NCBI GenBank assembly: GCA_964447735.1
Contig: CAYUTJ010000005.1
Span: 1-32,598, forward strand
Source: CAYSYN01 sp964447735
GTDB taxonomy: Bacteria; Patescibacteriota; Minisyncoccia; Minisyncoccales; GBS-2
DNA: 32,598 nt
Reading direction: 5' to 3'
The position numbers were made by a program, and so were the translations under genes. Positions within the stretch are counted from its first letter, which is position 1. Every line of letters begins with the position of its first letter. Below the pieces are notes generated by a model that had not been told where the DNA came from, ran no database searches, and worked only from the letters and a program-made list of their open reading frames with translations. Of the stretch, positions 13,689 through 21,382 are shown piece by piece.

Positions 13689-14941
13689 TCTACGAGATAG
13701 TAATTTCTTCTTCCTTTTTTAATCACAAAATATCTTTGATACAAAGCTTCCTTTTTAGTTATCATTTTTTTGATTTCTAAAATTAATTCTCCATTGATAG
13801 AAATTCCTCTCTGCTTTATTAGTCTCTTAGCTTCGCTTTTTGATTTTACCGCTCCGCTTAAAACTAAAAGTTCTAAAACAGGAATTTCTTTTTTGATTTC
13901 TATCTTAGTTGAAGGCACATTGAAAAAAGCTTCTTTGATTTCTTCTTCCTTCAATTCTTTAACATTTCCATAAAACAAAATTTGAGAAATTTTCTCTACT
14001 CTTTTTGCTTCCTCTTTGCCATGAACGATCTTTGTCATTTCTTTAGCTAAAACTTTTTGGGCTTCTTTCTTCTTGGGTTCTTTCTTTAATTTCTTTTCTA
14101 AATCTAAAATTTCTTCTTTCTTTAAAAAAGTAAAATATTTCAAAAAAGAAATCACATCTTTGTCTTGGGTGTTAATCCAAAATTGATAAAATTTATAGGG
14201 TGAAGTTAGCTTTTTGTCCAAAAAGATTGCTCCTTCTTCTGTCTTTCCAAATTTTTTTCCAGATTTTGTCAAAATTAAAGGTAAAGTCAAACCAAAAACT
14301 TCAACTCCTAAAATCTTTCTGACCAAATCTACACCAGAGACAATATTTCCCCATTGATCAGAACCTCCAATTTGAAGAGAACAATTTTCTCTTTTCTTTA
14401 ATTCCAGAAAATCGATTGCTTGCAAAATCATGTAAGAAAATTCGCAAAAAGAAATTCCGGTACTGGATAATCTTCTTTTAACAGATTCTTTAGATAACAT
14501 TTGTGAAAGTTGAAAGTGTTTTCCGTATTCCCTTAAAAAATCAATCAAATTTAAATTTAAAAGCCACTGAGAATTGTCTAAAATTTTTGCAGAATTCTTT
14601 TTTGTTTTGAAATCTAAAAATTTCTCAAGCTGACTTTTAAGTTTATCTCGCCATTCAGCAATTTTTTCTTTAGGGTTTAAAGGTCTTTCTTTTATTTTCC
14701 CCGATGGGTCTCCAATTAAAGCTGTTCCTCCCCCAATCAAGGCAATTGGCTTGTGGCCAAAAATTTGAAATCTTCTTAAAGTTAAAATCAAAAGCAAATT
14801 TCCGACATGAAAAGAAGGAGCAGTTGGATCAAACCCACAATAAAGAGTAATTTTCTCTTTCTTTAATTTTTCTCTCAAACCTTTTTCGTTTGTTGTTTGA
14901 TAAATTAATCCTCTGAACTTTAGATCTTCAAAAATATCCAT
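13682..14941 (-). CDS. tyrS: Tyrosyl-tRNA synthetase
   Basis: 419 residues, normal for bacterial TyrRS. The class I HIGH equivalent is FHVGN (44-48) within CGFDPTAPSFHVGNLL. GGGTALIGDPSGK lies at 70-82. The tyrosine-binding SGVDL and GGSDQWGNIVSG region is at 192-206. The KMSKS equivalent is KFGKT (230-234). A C-terminal S4 RNA-binding domain spans about 350-415. It charges tRNA-Tyr with tyrosine. It sits in an operon otherwise devoted to Fe-S and sulfur insertion into tRNA, 9 bases after the TtuA-like gene, so translation machinery and tRNA modification are co-expressed. Confidence 0.97.
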   Translation of the reverse strand: MDIFEDLKFRGLIYQTTNEKGLREKLKKEKITLYCGFDPTAPSFHVGNLLLILTLRRFQIFGHKPIALIGGGTALIGDPSGKIKERPLNPKEKIAEWRDKLKSQLEKFLDFKTKKNSAKILDNSQWLLNLNLIDFLREYGKHFQLSQMLSKESVKRRLSSTGISFCEFSYMILQAIDFLELKKRENCSLQIGGSDQWGNIVSGVDLVRKILGVEVFGLTLPLILTKSGKKFGKTEEGAIFLDKKLTSPYKFYQFWINTQDKDVISFLKYFTFLKKEEILDLEKKLKKEPKKKEAQKVLAKEMTKIVHGKEEAKRVEKISQILFYGNVKELKEEEIKEAFFNVPSTKIEIKKEIPVLELLVLSGAVKSKSEAKRLIKQRGISINGELILEIKKMITKKEALYQRYFVIKKGRRNYYLVEC

Positions 14942-14950
14942 TTTTTTATT

Positions 14951-15883
14951 TTAGATTTTTTTTAAATAATTTTCTATTTTTTCTCTCAATCTGCAAAAAC
15001 TGCAAATTTTAGCAGAAGTTAAATAACCACATCTTTCACAAGGTGCCAAATTTTCAGGTTTTCCTTTCTTAAAAATTTTTTTCCTTTTTAAAAATCCCTT
15101 GTAAAAATTCAAAGTAGCAGAAGGCATTTCATTTTCCAAATTCTCTATCATTTTTTTGAAAAAAACATAAGTTCCCCCTCTTAAAGGACAAGGATCTTTC
15201 TGGTAAGGCAAATTTAAAATTTGGCAATAAAGTTTTGTTTCTTTTTCAAAACAAAAAGTTAAAGGTTTTACTCTTTTTTTTAAAGTTTTTTCTTCTTTTA
15301 AAACAGGAAATTGTCTTTTCAAATAATCCTTCCAAAAAATCAAAGAAGCCAAAAGGGAAGCTGCTTCATCATCTATCGTATGGCCTGTAGCTATAACATC
15401 AAAATCTTTATCTTTAGTTTCCCTATTTAAAAGATATCTTTTTGCCATTCCACAAACAGCACAAATTTCTTTCTTGGCAACTTTGGCAGCTAATTTCAAG
15501 TCAACACCTATTTCTTTTTTCAAATCGATAATTTTTAGTGGTAAATTTTCTCTTTTGGCAAATTCTTCAACAGCTTCTTGACTCTTTTTTGAATAATCTT
15601 TCTCTTTTATTTGGCAGTTAACATGGAAAAGAAAAATTTTGTATCCTAAATTTTTCAAAATTTTAGATAGGGCCATGGAATCTTTTCCCCCAGAAATGGC
15701 TACAGCTATTTTATCTTCCCTTTTGAACATCTTAAATTTTTCTATCGTTTGCTGAGTTCTTTTTTCTAAAAATTTCAAAAAACAATCAAAACATATTTTC
15801 AAATTGTAACTTTTCAAATGAACACCTTCTTTTATTTTTTGGCAAATTCTACACTTTAAAATTTTTGTCCCTTCAATTTTCAT
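14951..15883 (-). CDS. TtuA/Ncs6-type tRNA 2-thiolation enzyme (TIGR00269-like)
   Basis: 310 residues. The N-terminal zinc finger has Cys 11, 14, 31 and 34. The PP-loop is ISGGKDSM (63-70). Catalytic or cluster Cys lie at 141 and 144 (CAVCG) and 232 (DPCPLRG). The C-terminal zinc finger has Cys 282, 285, 294 and 297 (CERCGY, CSFC). This full set matches TtuA and archaeal NcsA, which use an oxygen-sensitive 4Fe-4S cluster to put sulfur into tRNA. TtuA acts on U54 (m5s2U) in thermophiles, NcsA on wobble U34. mnmA in the same operon already covers U34, so U54 is the more likely target; that is inference. No TtuB-type sulfur carrier gene is nearby. Confidence 0.87.
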   Translation of the reverse strand: MKIEGTKILKCRICQKIKEGVHLKSYNLKICFDCFLKFLEKRTQQTIEKFKMFKREDKIAVAISGGKDSMALSKILKNLGYKIFLFHVNCQIKEKDYSKKSQEAVEEFAKRENLPLKIIDLKKEIGVDLKLAAKVAKKEICAVCGMAKRYLLNRETKDKDFDVIATGHTIDDEAASLLASLIFWKDYLKRQFPVLKEEKTLKKRVKPLTFCFEKETKLYCQILNLPYQKDPCPLRGGTYVFFKKMIENLENEMPSATLNFYKGFLKRKKIFKKGKPENLAPCERCGYLTSAKICSFCRLREKIENYLKKI

Positions 15884-16809
15884 TTTTTTGAAATTTCAAA
15901 TTTAACGTCTTTTTTATTTCTGGCTTTAGTCGAATAATACTTTGTGAGTTTTTTAGCTTCTTTTAAAAATTTTTTTTCAATTTTTCCCCCATAACTTCTC
16001 AAAAGGGTAGTAGGACCTGGATAATTTTTAATTTCTACTAATATGTCTCCTTTTTTTGCTAATTTTTTAATTTTTAAGTTTTCTTTTTCGTTTCTCCCAA
16101 CTATTATTTTAACTTTTCCTTTCCAAAAATGCCTTCCGACTTTGAGCAATTCTACGTCATTTTTTTTAAAATTTGGGCATTTTTCCATTAATTTTTTCAA
16201 TCTCTTGGTAAAGAAAGGATCTGTTAAAAGACAACCACCAGAAGGTGTAGGATAAAATTTAATTTTGAATTTTTTTGCCAATTCAATTTGTTTTTTTCTC
16301 CTTCTTCCAGAAATAGAAAAAAGATTTTCTCTTTTTACCCAACCTTTAATTTCTACAAGCGTGGGTTTTAATAATTTAGCTGAAAGTGGCCTTAGCAAAT
16401 ATCCTTCCAAAGAAGATTCTTTCTCTACTATTTTTAGAGCCCTTTTATTTTGAGAAAAAGGTCTCTCTCCCAAAACTTCACCTGTAGCGACAAAATCGAA
16501 TTTTTCTTTTTCCATTAATTTTTTTGCTTTCTTTAACATTAAAATGCGACAATCTAAGCAAGGATTCATTTGAGAACCAAAACCATATTTTGGTTTTTTT
16601 AAAATTTTAAAAAGATCTCTTGAAATATCCATTATTTTTAAAGGAATTTTTAATTCCTTAGCAGCTTTTTTTGCATTTTTTGCAGAGAAAAAGCAACTTT
16701 TAAAATTCAAAGCTAAAATTTCAATTTTCTCTCTCTCTAAAATTTTTGCTGCCAAAATAGAATCTAATCCTCCAGAAAATAACAAAATGGCTCTTTTTCT
16801 CTTTCTCAT
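15880..16809 (-). CDS. PP-loop ATPase, MnmA/ThiI-like tRNA thiolation family
   Basis: 309 residues. The PP-loop LFSGGLDSILAA (10-21) adenylates a substrate. QMNPCLDCRILML (about 80-92) resembles the MnmA NPCxxC segment. FVATGEVLGERPFSQ and TPSGGCLLTDPFF follow, with a second conserved Cys. The C-terminal part (about 225-300), with VGRNEKENLKIKKLAKKGD and PGPTTLLRSYGG, resembles a small RNA-binding domain found at the end of these proteins. Databases often label relatives ThiI or MnmA-like, but the true tRNA position is not established. It overlaps both neighbours by 4 bases, between mnmA and the TtuA-like gene, making three sulfur-insertion enzymes in a row. Confidence 0.82.
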   Translation of the reverse strand: MRKRKRAILLFSGGLDSILAAKILEREKIEILALNFKSCFFSAKNAKKAAKELKIPLKIMDISRDLFKILKKPKYGFGSQMNPCLDCRILMLKKAKKLMEKEKFDFVATGEVLGERPFSQNKRALKIVEKESSLEGYLLRPLSAKLLKPTLVEIKGWVKRENLFSISGRRRKKQIELAKKFKIKFYPTPSGGCLLTDPFFTKRLKKLMEKCPNFKKNDVELLKVGRHFWKGKVKIIVGRNEKENLKIKKLAKKGDILVEIKNYPGPTTLLRSYGGKIEKKFLKEAKKLTKYYSTKARNKKDVKFEISKK

Positions 16810-17900
16810 TTGAAAATAATTCCTCCTCCTAAAACCCTTTCTCCCTTATAAAATACGACAGATTGGCCAGGGGTAATTGCTCTTTGGGCTACTTTAAACT
16901 TTAAACTATAAACTTTGGGCTTTGAAGTTCTATTAATAATAGCTAAAGCTGGTTTGTGGCGGTAACGAATTTTAGCCTTGACTTTTAAGGGTAAGGTAGG
17001 TTCAATGCCCGAAATCCAATTTACATTTTTACAAATCAGTTCTTTTTTATATAAATCCTTCTCATTTTTAGTAACAATTAAGAGATTCTTTTTCAAATCT
17101 TTATCTAAAACCCAATAAGGACCCCCCGAAAGTTTTATTCCCTTTCTTTGCCCGATCGTGTAAAACCAAAGTCCCTTGTGCTCTCCTAAAATTTTTCCTT
17201 TTTTGTCAACAATCTTTCCTGGCTTTTCTTTGAGATACTTTTTTAAAAAATCATTAATTGTCGTCTCAACAAAGCAAATTTCAACTGATTTTCTTGCTCT
17301 CAAAACAGGTAATTTAAATTTTTTTGCCAGATTTTCAACTTCTTTCCTTGTATAATTTCCTATCGGAAATAAAATTCTTTTTAGTTGATTTTGATTTAAC
17401 ATCCACAAAAAATATGATTGATCTTTATTTTTATCTTTTGCCCTTAATAATTTTTGAATTTTGGATTTTGGATCTTGAACTTTTCTTGCATAATGACCCG
17501 TAGCCAAAAAATTCGCATCTAACTTTAAAATTTTTTCTAATAAAATTCCAAATTTGATTTCTTTATTGCAAACAACGCAGGGGTTTGGAGTAATCCCTTT
17601 TTTATATCCTTCTAGAAAATAATCAACGATTCTTTTCTTGAATTCTTTTGAAAAATTAAAAACGTAAAAGGGAATTTTCAAAATCTTAGCTACTTTTCTC
17701 GCTCTAATTTCAGCCTCTGGAGAACAACATCTGTTTGAGGCTCCGACAAGTCCATTTTTCTCTGGTTCTGACCAAAATTTCATAAAAACTGAAATTACAT
17801 TAAAACCCGCTCTCTTTAAAAGAGCAGCAGCTACTGAAGAATCTATCCCTCCTGACATTGCTATCACTACTTTTTCATTTTTTCTACTATTCTTGTCCAT
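16806..17900 (-). CDS. mnmA: tRNA-specific 2-thiouridylase
   Basis: 364 residues. The PP-loop AMSGGIDSSVAAALL (14-28), NPCVVCN (106-112, Cys108), GHYARK (135-140), RAKDKNKDQSYFL (153-165) and SVEICFVE (205-212, Cys209) give both catalytic Cys. The enzyme makes s2U34 in Lys, Glu and Gln tRNAs with sulfur from IscS. The ATG at 17900 overlaps iscU by 34 bases; a GTG 11 codons later would shorten the overlap, and neither start has a clear Shine-Dalgarno. Two low-complexity inserts (VQDPKSKIQK at 141-150 and KVYSLKFKVA near the C-terminus) carry repeats common in Patescibacterial genes. Confidence 0.96.
   Translation of the reverse strand: MDKNSRKNEKVVIAMSGGIDSSVAAALLKRAGFNVISVFMKFWSEPEKNGLVGASNRCCSPEAEIRARKVAKILKIPFYVFNFSKEFKKRIVDYFLEGYKKGITPNPCVVCNKEIKFGILLEKILKLDANFLATGHYARKVQDPKSKIQKLLRAKDKNKDQSYFLWMLNQNQLKRILFPIGNYTRKEVENLAKKFKLPVLRARKSVEICFVETTINDFLKKYLKEKPGKIVDKKGKILGEHKGLWFYTIGQRKGIKLSGGPYWVLDKDLKKNLLIVTKNEKDLYKKELICKNVNWISGIEPTLPLKVKAKIRYRHKPALAIINRTSKPKVYSLKFKVAQRAITPGQSVVFYKGERVLGGGIIFK
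16891..16920 (-). repeat. In-frame AAAGTTTAAAGT-type repeat in mnmA
   Basis: Tandem AAAGTTTATAGTTTAAAGTTTAAAG units here encode KVYSLKFKV near the mnmA C-terminus. It is one of three such short in-frame repeats seen in this window. Confidence 0.5.
17454..17480 (-). repeat. In-frame ATCCAAAATCCAAAATTCAA repeat in mnmA
   Basis: The minus strand carries GATCCAAAATCCAAAATTCAA, read as DPKSKIQ (residues 143-149). This is a simple repeat type seen inserted in genes and spacers of many Patescibacteria and cyanobacteria. Here it lies just after the GHYARK motif and keeps the frame. Confidence 0.55.
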
Positions 17901-18376
17901 TCTTTATATCTTTTTTCAATTTCTTTTTTCTCTTTTTCTATTCTTTTGTGAGCTTTTAATAACTTTTCTGGAATTTTTCTTTTTTTCTTTTTGAAGTAAT
18001 CGTAAATTGCTGCATAAAGGGCATCGACTGCCAAAACTGAACAATGAATTTTAATTGGAGGAAGTCCTCCCAATTTCTCAACAATCTTTTGACGATCGAA
18101 CTCTAAAGCTTCTTCTAAAGTTTTTCCCTTTACTAAATCCGTTAAGACACTACTTGTAGCAATTGCAGCCACGCAACCGAAAGTTTCAAATTTTACATCT
18201 TTTATAATTTCTTTCCCTTCTTTATTTTTGCCAACTTTAATATAAAGCCACATTACATCTCCACAAACAATATTTCCCACTTTCCCTATCCCATCAGGAT
18301 TTTTCATTTTTCCTATATTATGGGGGTTTTTAAAATGTTCGATAACTTTTTCTGTGTAAATTCCTATTTTCTTCAT
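17867..18376 (-). CDS. iscU: Fe-S cluster scaffold protein, IscU/NifU N-terminal type
   Basis: 169 residues. EHFKNPHNIGKM (13-24) is the typical start. The three cluster Cys are Cys38 in VCGDVM (with Asp40), Cys68 in TFGCVAAIATSS, and Cys112 after His111 in IHCSVLA. It builds 2Fe-2S or 4Fe-4S clusters with sulfur from IscS. IscU is usually about 125-150 residues; this one has an extra Lys-rich helical tail (about 128-169). No HscA/HscB or A-type carrier is nearby, a minimal system as in many archaea and CPR. It overlaps iscS by 4 bases and mnmA by 34. Confidence 0.95.
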   Translation of the reverse strand: MKKIGIYTEKVIEHFKNPHNIGKMKNPDGIGKVGNIVCGDVMWLYIKVGKNKEGKEIIKDVKFETFGCVAAIATSSVLTDLVKGKTLEEALEFDRQKIVEKLGGLPPIKIHCSVLAVDALYAAIYDYFKKKKRKIPEKLLKAHKRIEKEKKEIEKRYKEWTRIVEKMKK

Positions 18377-19542
18377 AATTTAAATGGTGAAATCTTTCTC
18401 AGTTTTTCAACAACTTTTGGTAAAATTTTTAAAACATAATCTATATCATCTTTTGTTGTCCAACGACCCAAGCTTAACCTCAAAGAACCATGAGCTCTTT
18501 GAGGTGGTAAACCAATTGCCAAAAGAACGTGGCTAGGTTCTAATTTTTCAGTAGAGCAAGCAGAACCTGTGGAGGCTGAAATTCCTAGTAAATCCAATTG
18601 AATTACGAGCGATTCACCCTCAACAAAATCAAAAGAAAAATTAGCATTGTTTGGTAATCTCTTCTTGGGGTGACCATTCAAATAAGATTTGGGAATTTTT
18701 TCTAAAACCCCTTCTATTAATTTATCTCTCAGTCTTGTTAATCTCTGAGCTTCTTTTTTCATTTCTTCTTTACAAATTTTGCAAGCCTTTGCAAAGCCTA
18801 CAATGGCTACCACATTAACAGTCGAAGATCTCAAACCTCTTTCGTGTCCTCCACCGTGTAATAAGGGGGTGATTTTTATTCCTTTTCTAATAAACAAAGC
18901 AGCAGCTCCCTTCGGACCGTACATTTTGTGAGAAGAAACTGTCATTAAATCAACGTTCATTTTTTTGACGTCAATTGGAATTTTTCCAAAAGATTGAGCA
19001 GCATCTGTATGGAACAAAACTTCTCTTTCTCTACAGATTTTCCCAATTTTTTCTATTGGTTCTATTGTCCCGATTTCATTGTTAGCGTGCATTACCGAAA
19101 CTAAAATTGTGTCTTTTTTTATAGCTTTCTTTACATCTTCAGGATCTACAAGACCGTATTTATCAACTTTTAATTTGGTTACCCTAAATCCTTGAGTTTC
19201 TAACCATTTGGCTGTTTCCATAATGCAATGATGTTCGATAGAAGAAATAATAATGTGTTTTTTTCTCCCTTTATTTGCGAAAGCGATTCCTTTTAAAGCT
19301 AAATTGTTGCTTTCTGTGGCAGAAGAAGTAAAAATAATTTCTTGAGGATTAGCTCCCATCAAATCAGCTACTGTTTCTCTGCTTTCTTCAAGAGCTTGTT
19401 TTGCTTCCTGGCCGAAAGAATGAAGAGACATTGTATTTCCAAATTTTTCAGTAAAATAAGGTTTCATTGCTTTCAAAACTCTAGGATCAACAGGAGTTGT
19501 TGCTGCATAATCTAAATAAACTTTTTTCTTTGTTTTTTTCAT
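18373..19542 (-). CDS. iscS: Cysteine desulfurase
   Basis: 389 residues, close to the standard length. YLDYAATTPVDP (9-20), SIEHHC (101-106, His104 over the PLP ring), HTDAAQSFG (178-186), SSHKMYGPKG (203-212, PLP-lysine Lys206) and the mobile-loop STGSACST (324-331, catalytic Cys329) are all present. It takes sulfur from cysteine as persulfide for IscU and the three tRNA-thiolating enzymes encoded after it. It begins 1 base after the Rrf2 regulator stops, so it is under the operator at 19937-19961. Confidence 0.97.
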   Translation of the reverse strand: MKKTKKKVYLDYAATTPVDPRVLKAMKPYFTEKFGNTMSLHSFGQEAKQALEESRETVADLMGANPQEIIFTSSATESNNLALKGIAFANKGRKKHIIISSIEHHCIMETAKWLETQGFRVTKLKVDKYGLVDPEDVKKAIKKDTILVSVMHANNEIGTIEPIEKIGKICREREVLFHTDAAQSFGKIPIDVKKMNVDLMTVSSHKMYGPKGAAALFIRKGIKITPLLHGGGHERGLRSSTVNVVAIVGFAKACKICKEEMKKEAQRLTRLRDKLIEGVLEKIPKSYLNGHPKKRLPNNANFSFDFVEGESLVIQLDLLGISASTGSACSTEKLEPSHVLLAIGLPPQRAHGSLRLSLGRWTTKDDIDYVLKILPKVVEKLRKISPFKL

Positions 19543-19543
19543 A

Positions 19544-19933
19544 TTATTTGAGTAAATCAGATAAGGTTATTGAATTTAATGCAGAGTTAATGATTTTGTT
19601 TAACCTTTTCCAAAAATTTTTCGCTAAACATTTTTTTTCTCTAGGACAGAAAGATCTTAAACATTCAACCAAAGGTTTCTCTCCTTCTAAAACATCAATG
19701 ATTTCTCCTATTTTTATTCTTTCTGGTTTTTTGGCTAAAAAATAACCTCCTTTTTTCCCTTTTTTTGCTTCAACTAAATTTTTCTTTTCCAGTTTTGAGA
19801 AAATCTTTTCTAAAAAATTTAAAGGAATTTTCTCTTTTTTTGAAATCTCCCTCAAAGAACAAATTTTCCCTTCTTGCTTTGCTAAATAAACCATTGCCCT
19901 CAAACCGTATTGAGTTTTTTTAGATATTTTCAT
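19544..19933 (-). CDS. Rrf2/IscR family transcriptional regulator
   Basis: 129 residues from the ATG at 19933. A longer reading frame from TTG at 19990 exists, but it would begin inside the -35 box, so it is rejected. The protein opens MKISKKTQYGLRAMVYLA, with a winged helix including LREISKKEKIPLNFLEKIFSKLEKKNLVEAKKGKKGGYFLAK. The C-terminal half has three Cys (CLRSFCPREKKC), in the place where IscR and NsrR hold an Fe-S cluster. It probably represses its own operon when clusters are plentiful. The perfect inverted repeat directly before its start is the likely binding site. It is the first gene of the iscS-iscU-mnmA unit. Confidence 0.93.
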   Translation of the reverse strand: MKISKKTQYGLRAMVYLAKQEGKICSLREISKKEKIPLNFLEKIFSKLEKKNLVEAKKGKKGGYFLAKKPERIKIGEIIDVLEGEKPLVECLRSFCPREKKCLAKNFWKRLNKIINSALNSITLSDLLK

Positions 19934-19936
19934 ATT

Positions 19937-19961
19937 AAAACCGACCAGTTTGGTCGGTTTT
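19937..19961 (-). promoter_or_regulatory. Rrf2-type operator, perfect 11-bp inverted repeat
   Basis: AAAACCGACCA-GTT-TGGTCGGTTTT on the plus strand has two perfect 11-base arms around 3 bases. It starts immediately after the -10 box and ends 3 bases before the regulator ATG, so a bound dimer would cover the transcription start and block initiation. It is the most GC-rich short motif in an otherwise AT-rich spacer. Assignment to the adjacent Rrf2 protein is inference from position and symmetry. Confidence 0.8.
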
Positions 19962-19990
19962 ATTTTATTCTTCTTGGTAATTATTGTCAA
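19962..19990 (-). promoter_or_regulatory. Strong sigma70 promoter of the Fe-S/tRNA-sulfur operon
   Basis: On the minus strand TTGACA (19985-19990), 17 bases, TAAAAT (19962-19967). The transcript would start inside the inverted repeat at 19937-19961 and reach the ATG after roughly 20 bases, without a clear Shine-Dalgarno. Confidence 0.75.
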
Positions 19991-19993
19991 GTT

Positions 19994-20185
19994 CTAACCT
20001 TCAACTTCGATCGCTCCTCCAGGACATCCTTCTTTAGCTTGAATAATACATTCTTTATTTTTTTCAAAGTCTGCGCCTTCTTTAACACGGGACTTTCCAT
20101 CTTCTCCCAACTCAAAAACATCAGGACAAACTGAAGCACAAAATCCACAACCTATACATCTTTCTTTGTTTACTTTTGGTTTCAT
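19994..20185 (-). CDS. 4Fe-4S ferredoxin
   Basis: 63 residues from the ATG at 20185, which has GGAG about 9 bases upstream; a longer frame from 20218 would overlap the previous gene. It reads MKPKVNKERCIGCGFCASVCPDVFEL with Cys at 10, 13, 16 and 20. A CPGGAI segment near the C-terminus gives a further Cys; an earlier EC Cys is also present. It is a single-cluster Thermotoga/Pyrococcus-type ferredoxin with a possible disulfide. It follows the glutamate-synthase-like FMN protein by 4 bases, so it is a likely electron partner for that protein. It could also serve nrdG or the hydrogenase. Confidence 0.93.
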   Translation of the reverse strand: MKPKVNKERCIGCGFCASVCPDVFELGEDGKSRVKEGADFEKNKECIIQAKEGCPGGAIEVEG

Positions 20186-20189
20186 ATTT

Positions 20190-21380
20190 TTATTCTCCAA
20201 TAAATTTGACCTTTGCAATTTTTGACATTTCTAAAGTTAAGGCTCTCAAATGATCTTTTTTTAAATCGTGAATGTCCTTTTCTCCACAGGCTCCAGCAAT
20301 CATTTTTACTTCTTCTGTACAATTTTTAATAAAACTTGCTACCTTTTTTGCTGCCTCATCTATTTCTAATCTCTGTCTAAATTGCTCATCTTGAGTTGTC
20401 AAACCAACAGGACATTTCCCAAGATGGCACAATCTACAATAAATACAACCCATAGCTACAAGCATTGAGGTTGCCATAAAAACTGCATCTGCTCCTAAAG
20501 CCAAAGCTTTAGCAACATCTCCTCCTTTTCTTAATCCTCCTCCAATCCAAAGTTCTTGTTTAGCTCCCAATTTATCTAAAGTTTCTCTGGCTCTGACTAA
20601 GGCTGCTAAAGTTGGAATACCAACTTCATCTTGCATCACTTCTGGTGCAGCCCCTGTAGCCCCCTCCATTCCATCAATGGCAATAATGTCAGGATTGGCT
20701 TTTACTGCAAATTCCACATCTTCTTCTACATTTCCTGCAGCTAATTTAATAATAATTGGAACCCCCCCTGTTATTTCTCTCAACCATTCTATTTTTTCTT
20801 TTAAATCCTCAACACTTTTTATATCTGGATGATAAGCCGGAGAATGAACATCTTTTCGAGGAGGCACGTTTCTAACTTTTGCAATTTCTTCTGTTACTTT
20901 TTCGCCTGGTAAAAGCCCTCCCTGCCCTGGTTTTGCTCCTTGTCCAATCTTAATTTCTATAGCATCTGCTTTTTTTAATACCTCCTCTGTGATCCCGAAT
21001 CTTGCAGTTGAATACTGAATTATCAAATATTTTGCATTTTCTCTTTCCTCTGGAAGCATTCCTCCTTCACCTGTATTAGTCATTGTTCCAGCCATTTTAG
21101 CTCCCCTTGCTAAAGCAATTTTCGCTTCTTTTGAAAGAGAACCAAAGGACATTGCAGAAATTATTATCGGAGTTTCCAATTCAATTGGCTTTTTACAAAA
21201 TCTCCCAACTATCGTCTTTGAAGAAATCTCTTCTTTGTAATAATCTACCGGTCTTTTTGATAGTTGAGCTGGTACAAATATTAAATCATCGAAAGAAATT
21301 TTTCCCCACTTTTTGGTATGTCCTCCCAAGACCGGAACTCTTTCTGTCCTTTTTTGAATTTCTTTTAACCAATCTTCCAT
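20190..21380 (-). CDS. Glutamate-synthase-like FMN-binding protein (archaeal-type, central domain)
   Basis: About 396 residues from the ATG at 21380; a TTG at 21389 would overlap the upstream stop. It matches the FMN/Fe-S synthase domain of GltB: IISAMSFGSLSKEAK, NTGEGGMLPEER, IEIKIGQGAKPGQGGLLPG, VHSPAYHPDIKS, IAIDGMEGATGAAP and WIGGGLRKGGDVAKALALGADAV. The cluster motif MGCIYCRLCHLGKCPVGLTTQ follows. The glutaminase domain, the C-terminal GXGXG domain and a GltD subunit are missing, as in archaeal stand-alone versions. Whether it makes glutamate or does another FMN redox reaction is unproven. The adjacent ferredoxin suggests ferredoxin-driven chemistry. Confidence 0.9.
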   Translation of the reverse strand: MEDWLKEIQKRTERVPVLGGHTKKWGKISFDDLIFVPAQLSKRPVDYYKEEISSKTIVGRFCKKPIELETPIIISAMSFGSLSKEAKIALARGAKMAGTMTNTGEGGMLPEERENAKYLIIQYSTARFGITEEVLKKADAIEIKIGQGAKPGQGGLLPGEKVTEEIAKVRNVPPRKDVHSPAYHPDIKSVEDLKEKIEWLREITGGVPIIIKLAAGNVEEDVEFAVKANPDIIAIDGMEGATGAAPEVMQDEVGIPTLAALVRARETLDKLGAKQELWIGGGLRKGGDVAKALALGADAVFMATSMLVAMGCIYCRLCHLGKCPVGLTTQDEQFRQRLEIDEAAKKVASFIKNCTEEVKMIAGACGEKDIHDLKKDHLRALTLEMSKIAKVKFIGE

Positions 21381-21382
21381 TT

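Noticed and set aside
19934..19990. N-terminal extension of the Rrf2 regulator from a TTG at 19990
   Set aside because: It would read through the -35, -10 and the inverted-repeat operator. The ATG at 19933 gives the standard Rrf2 N-terminus.
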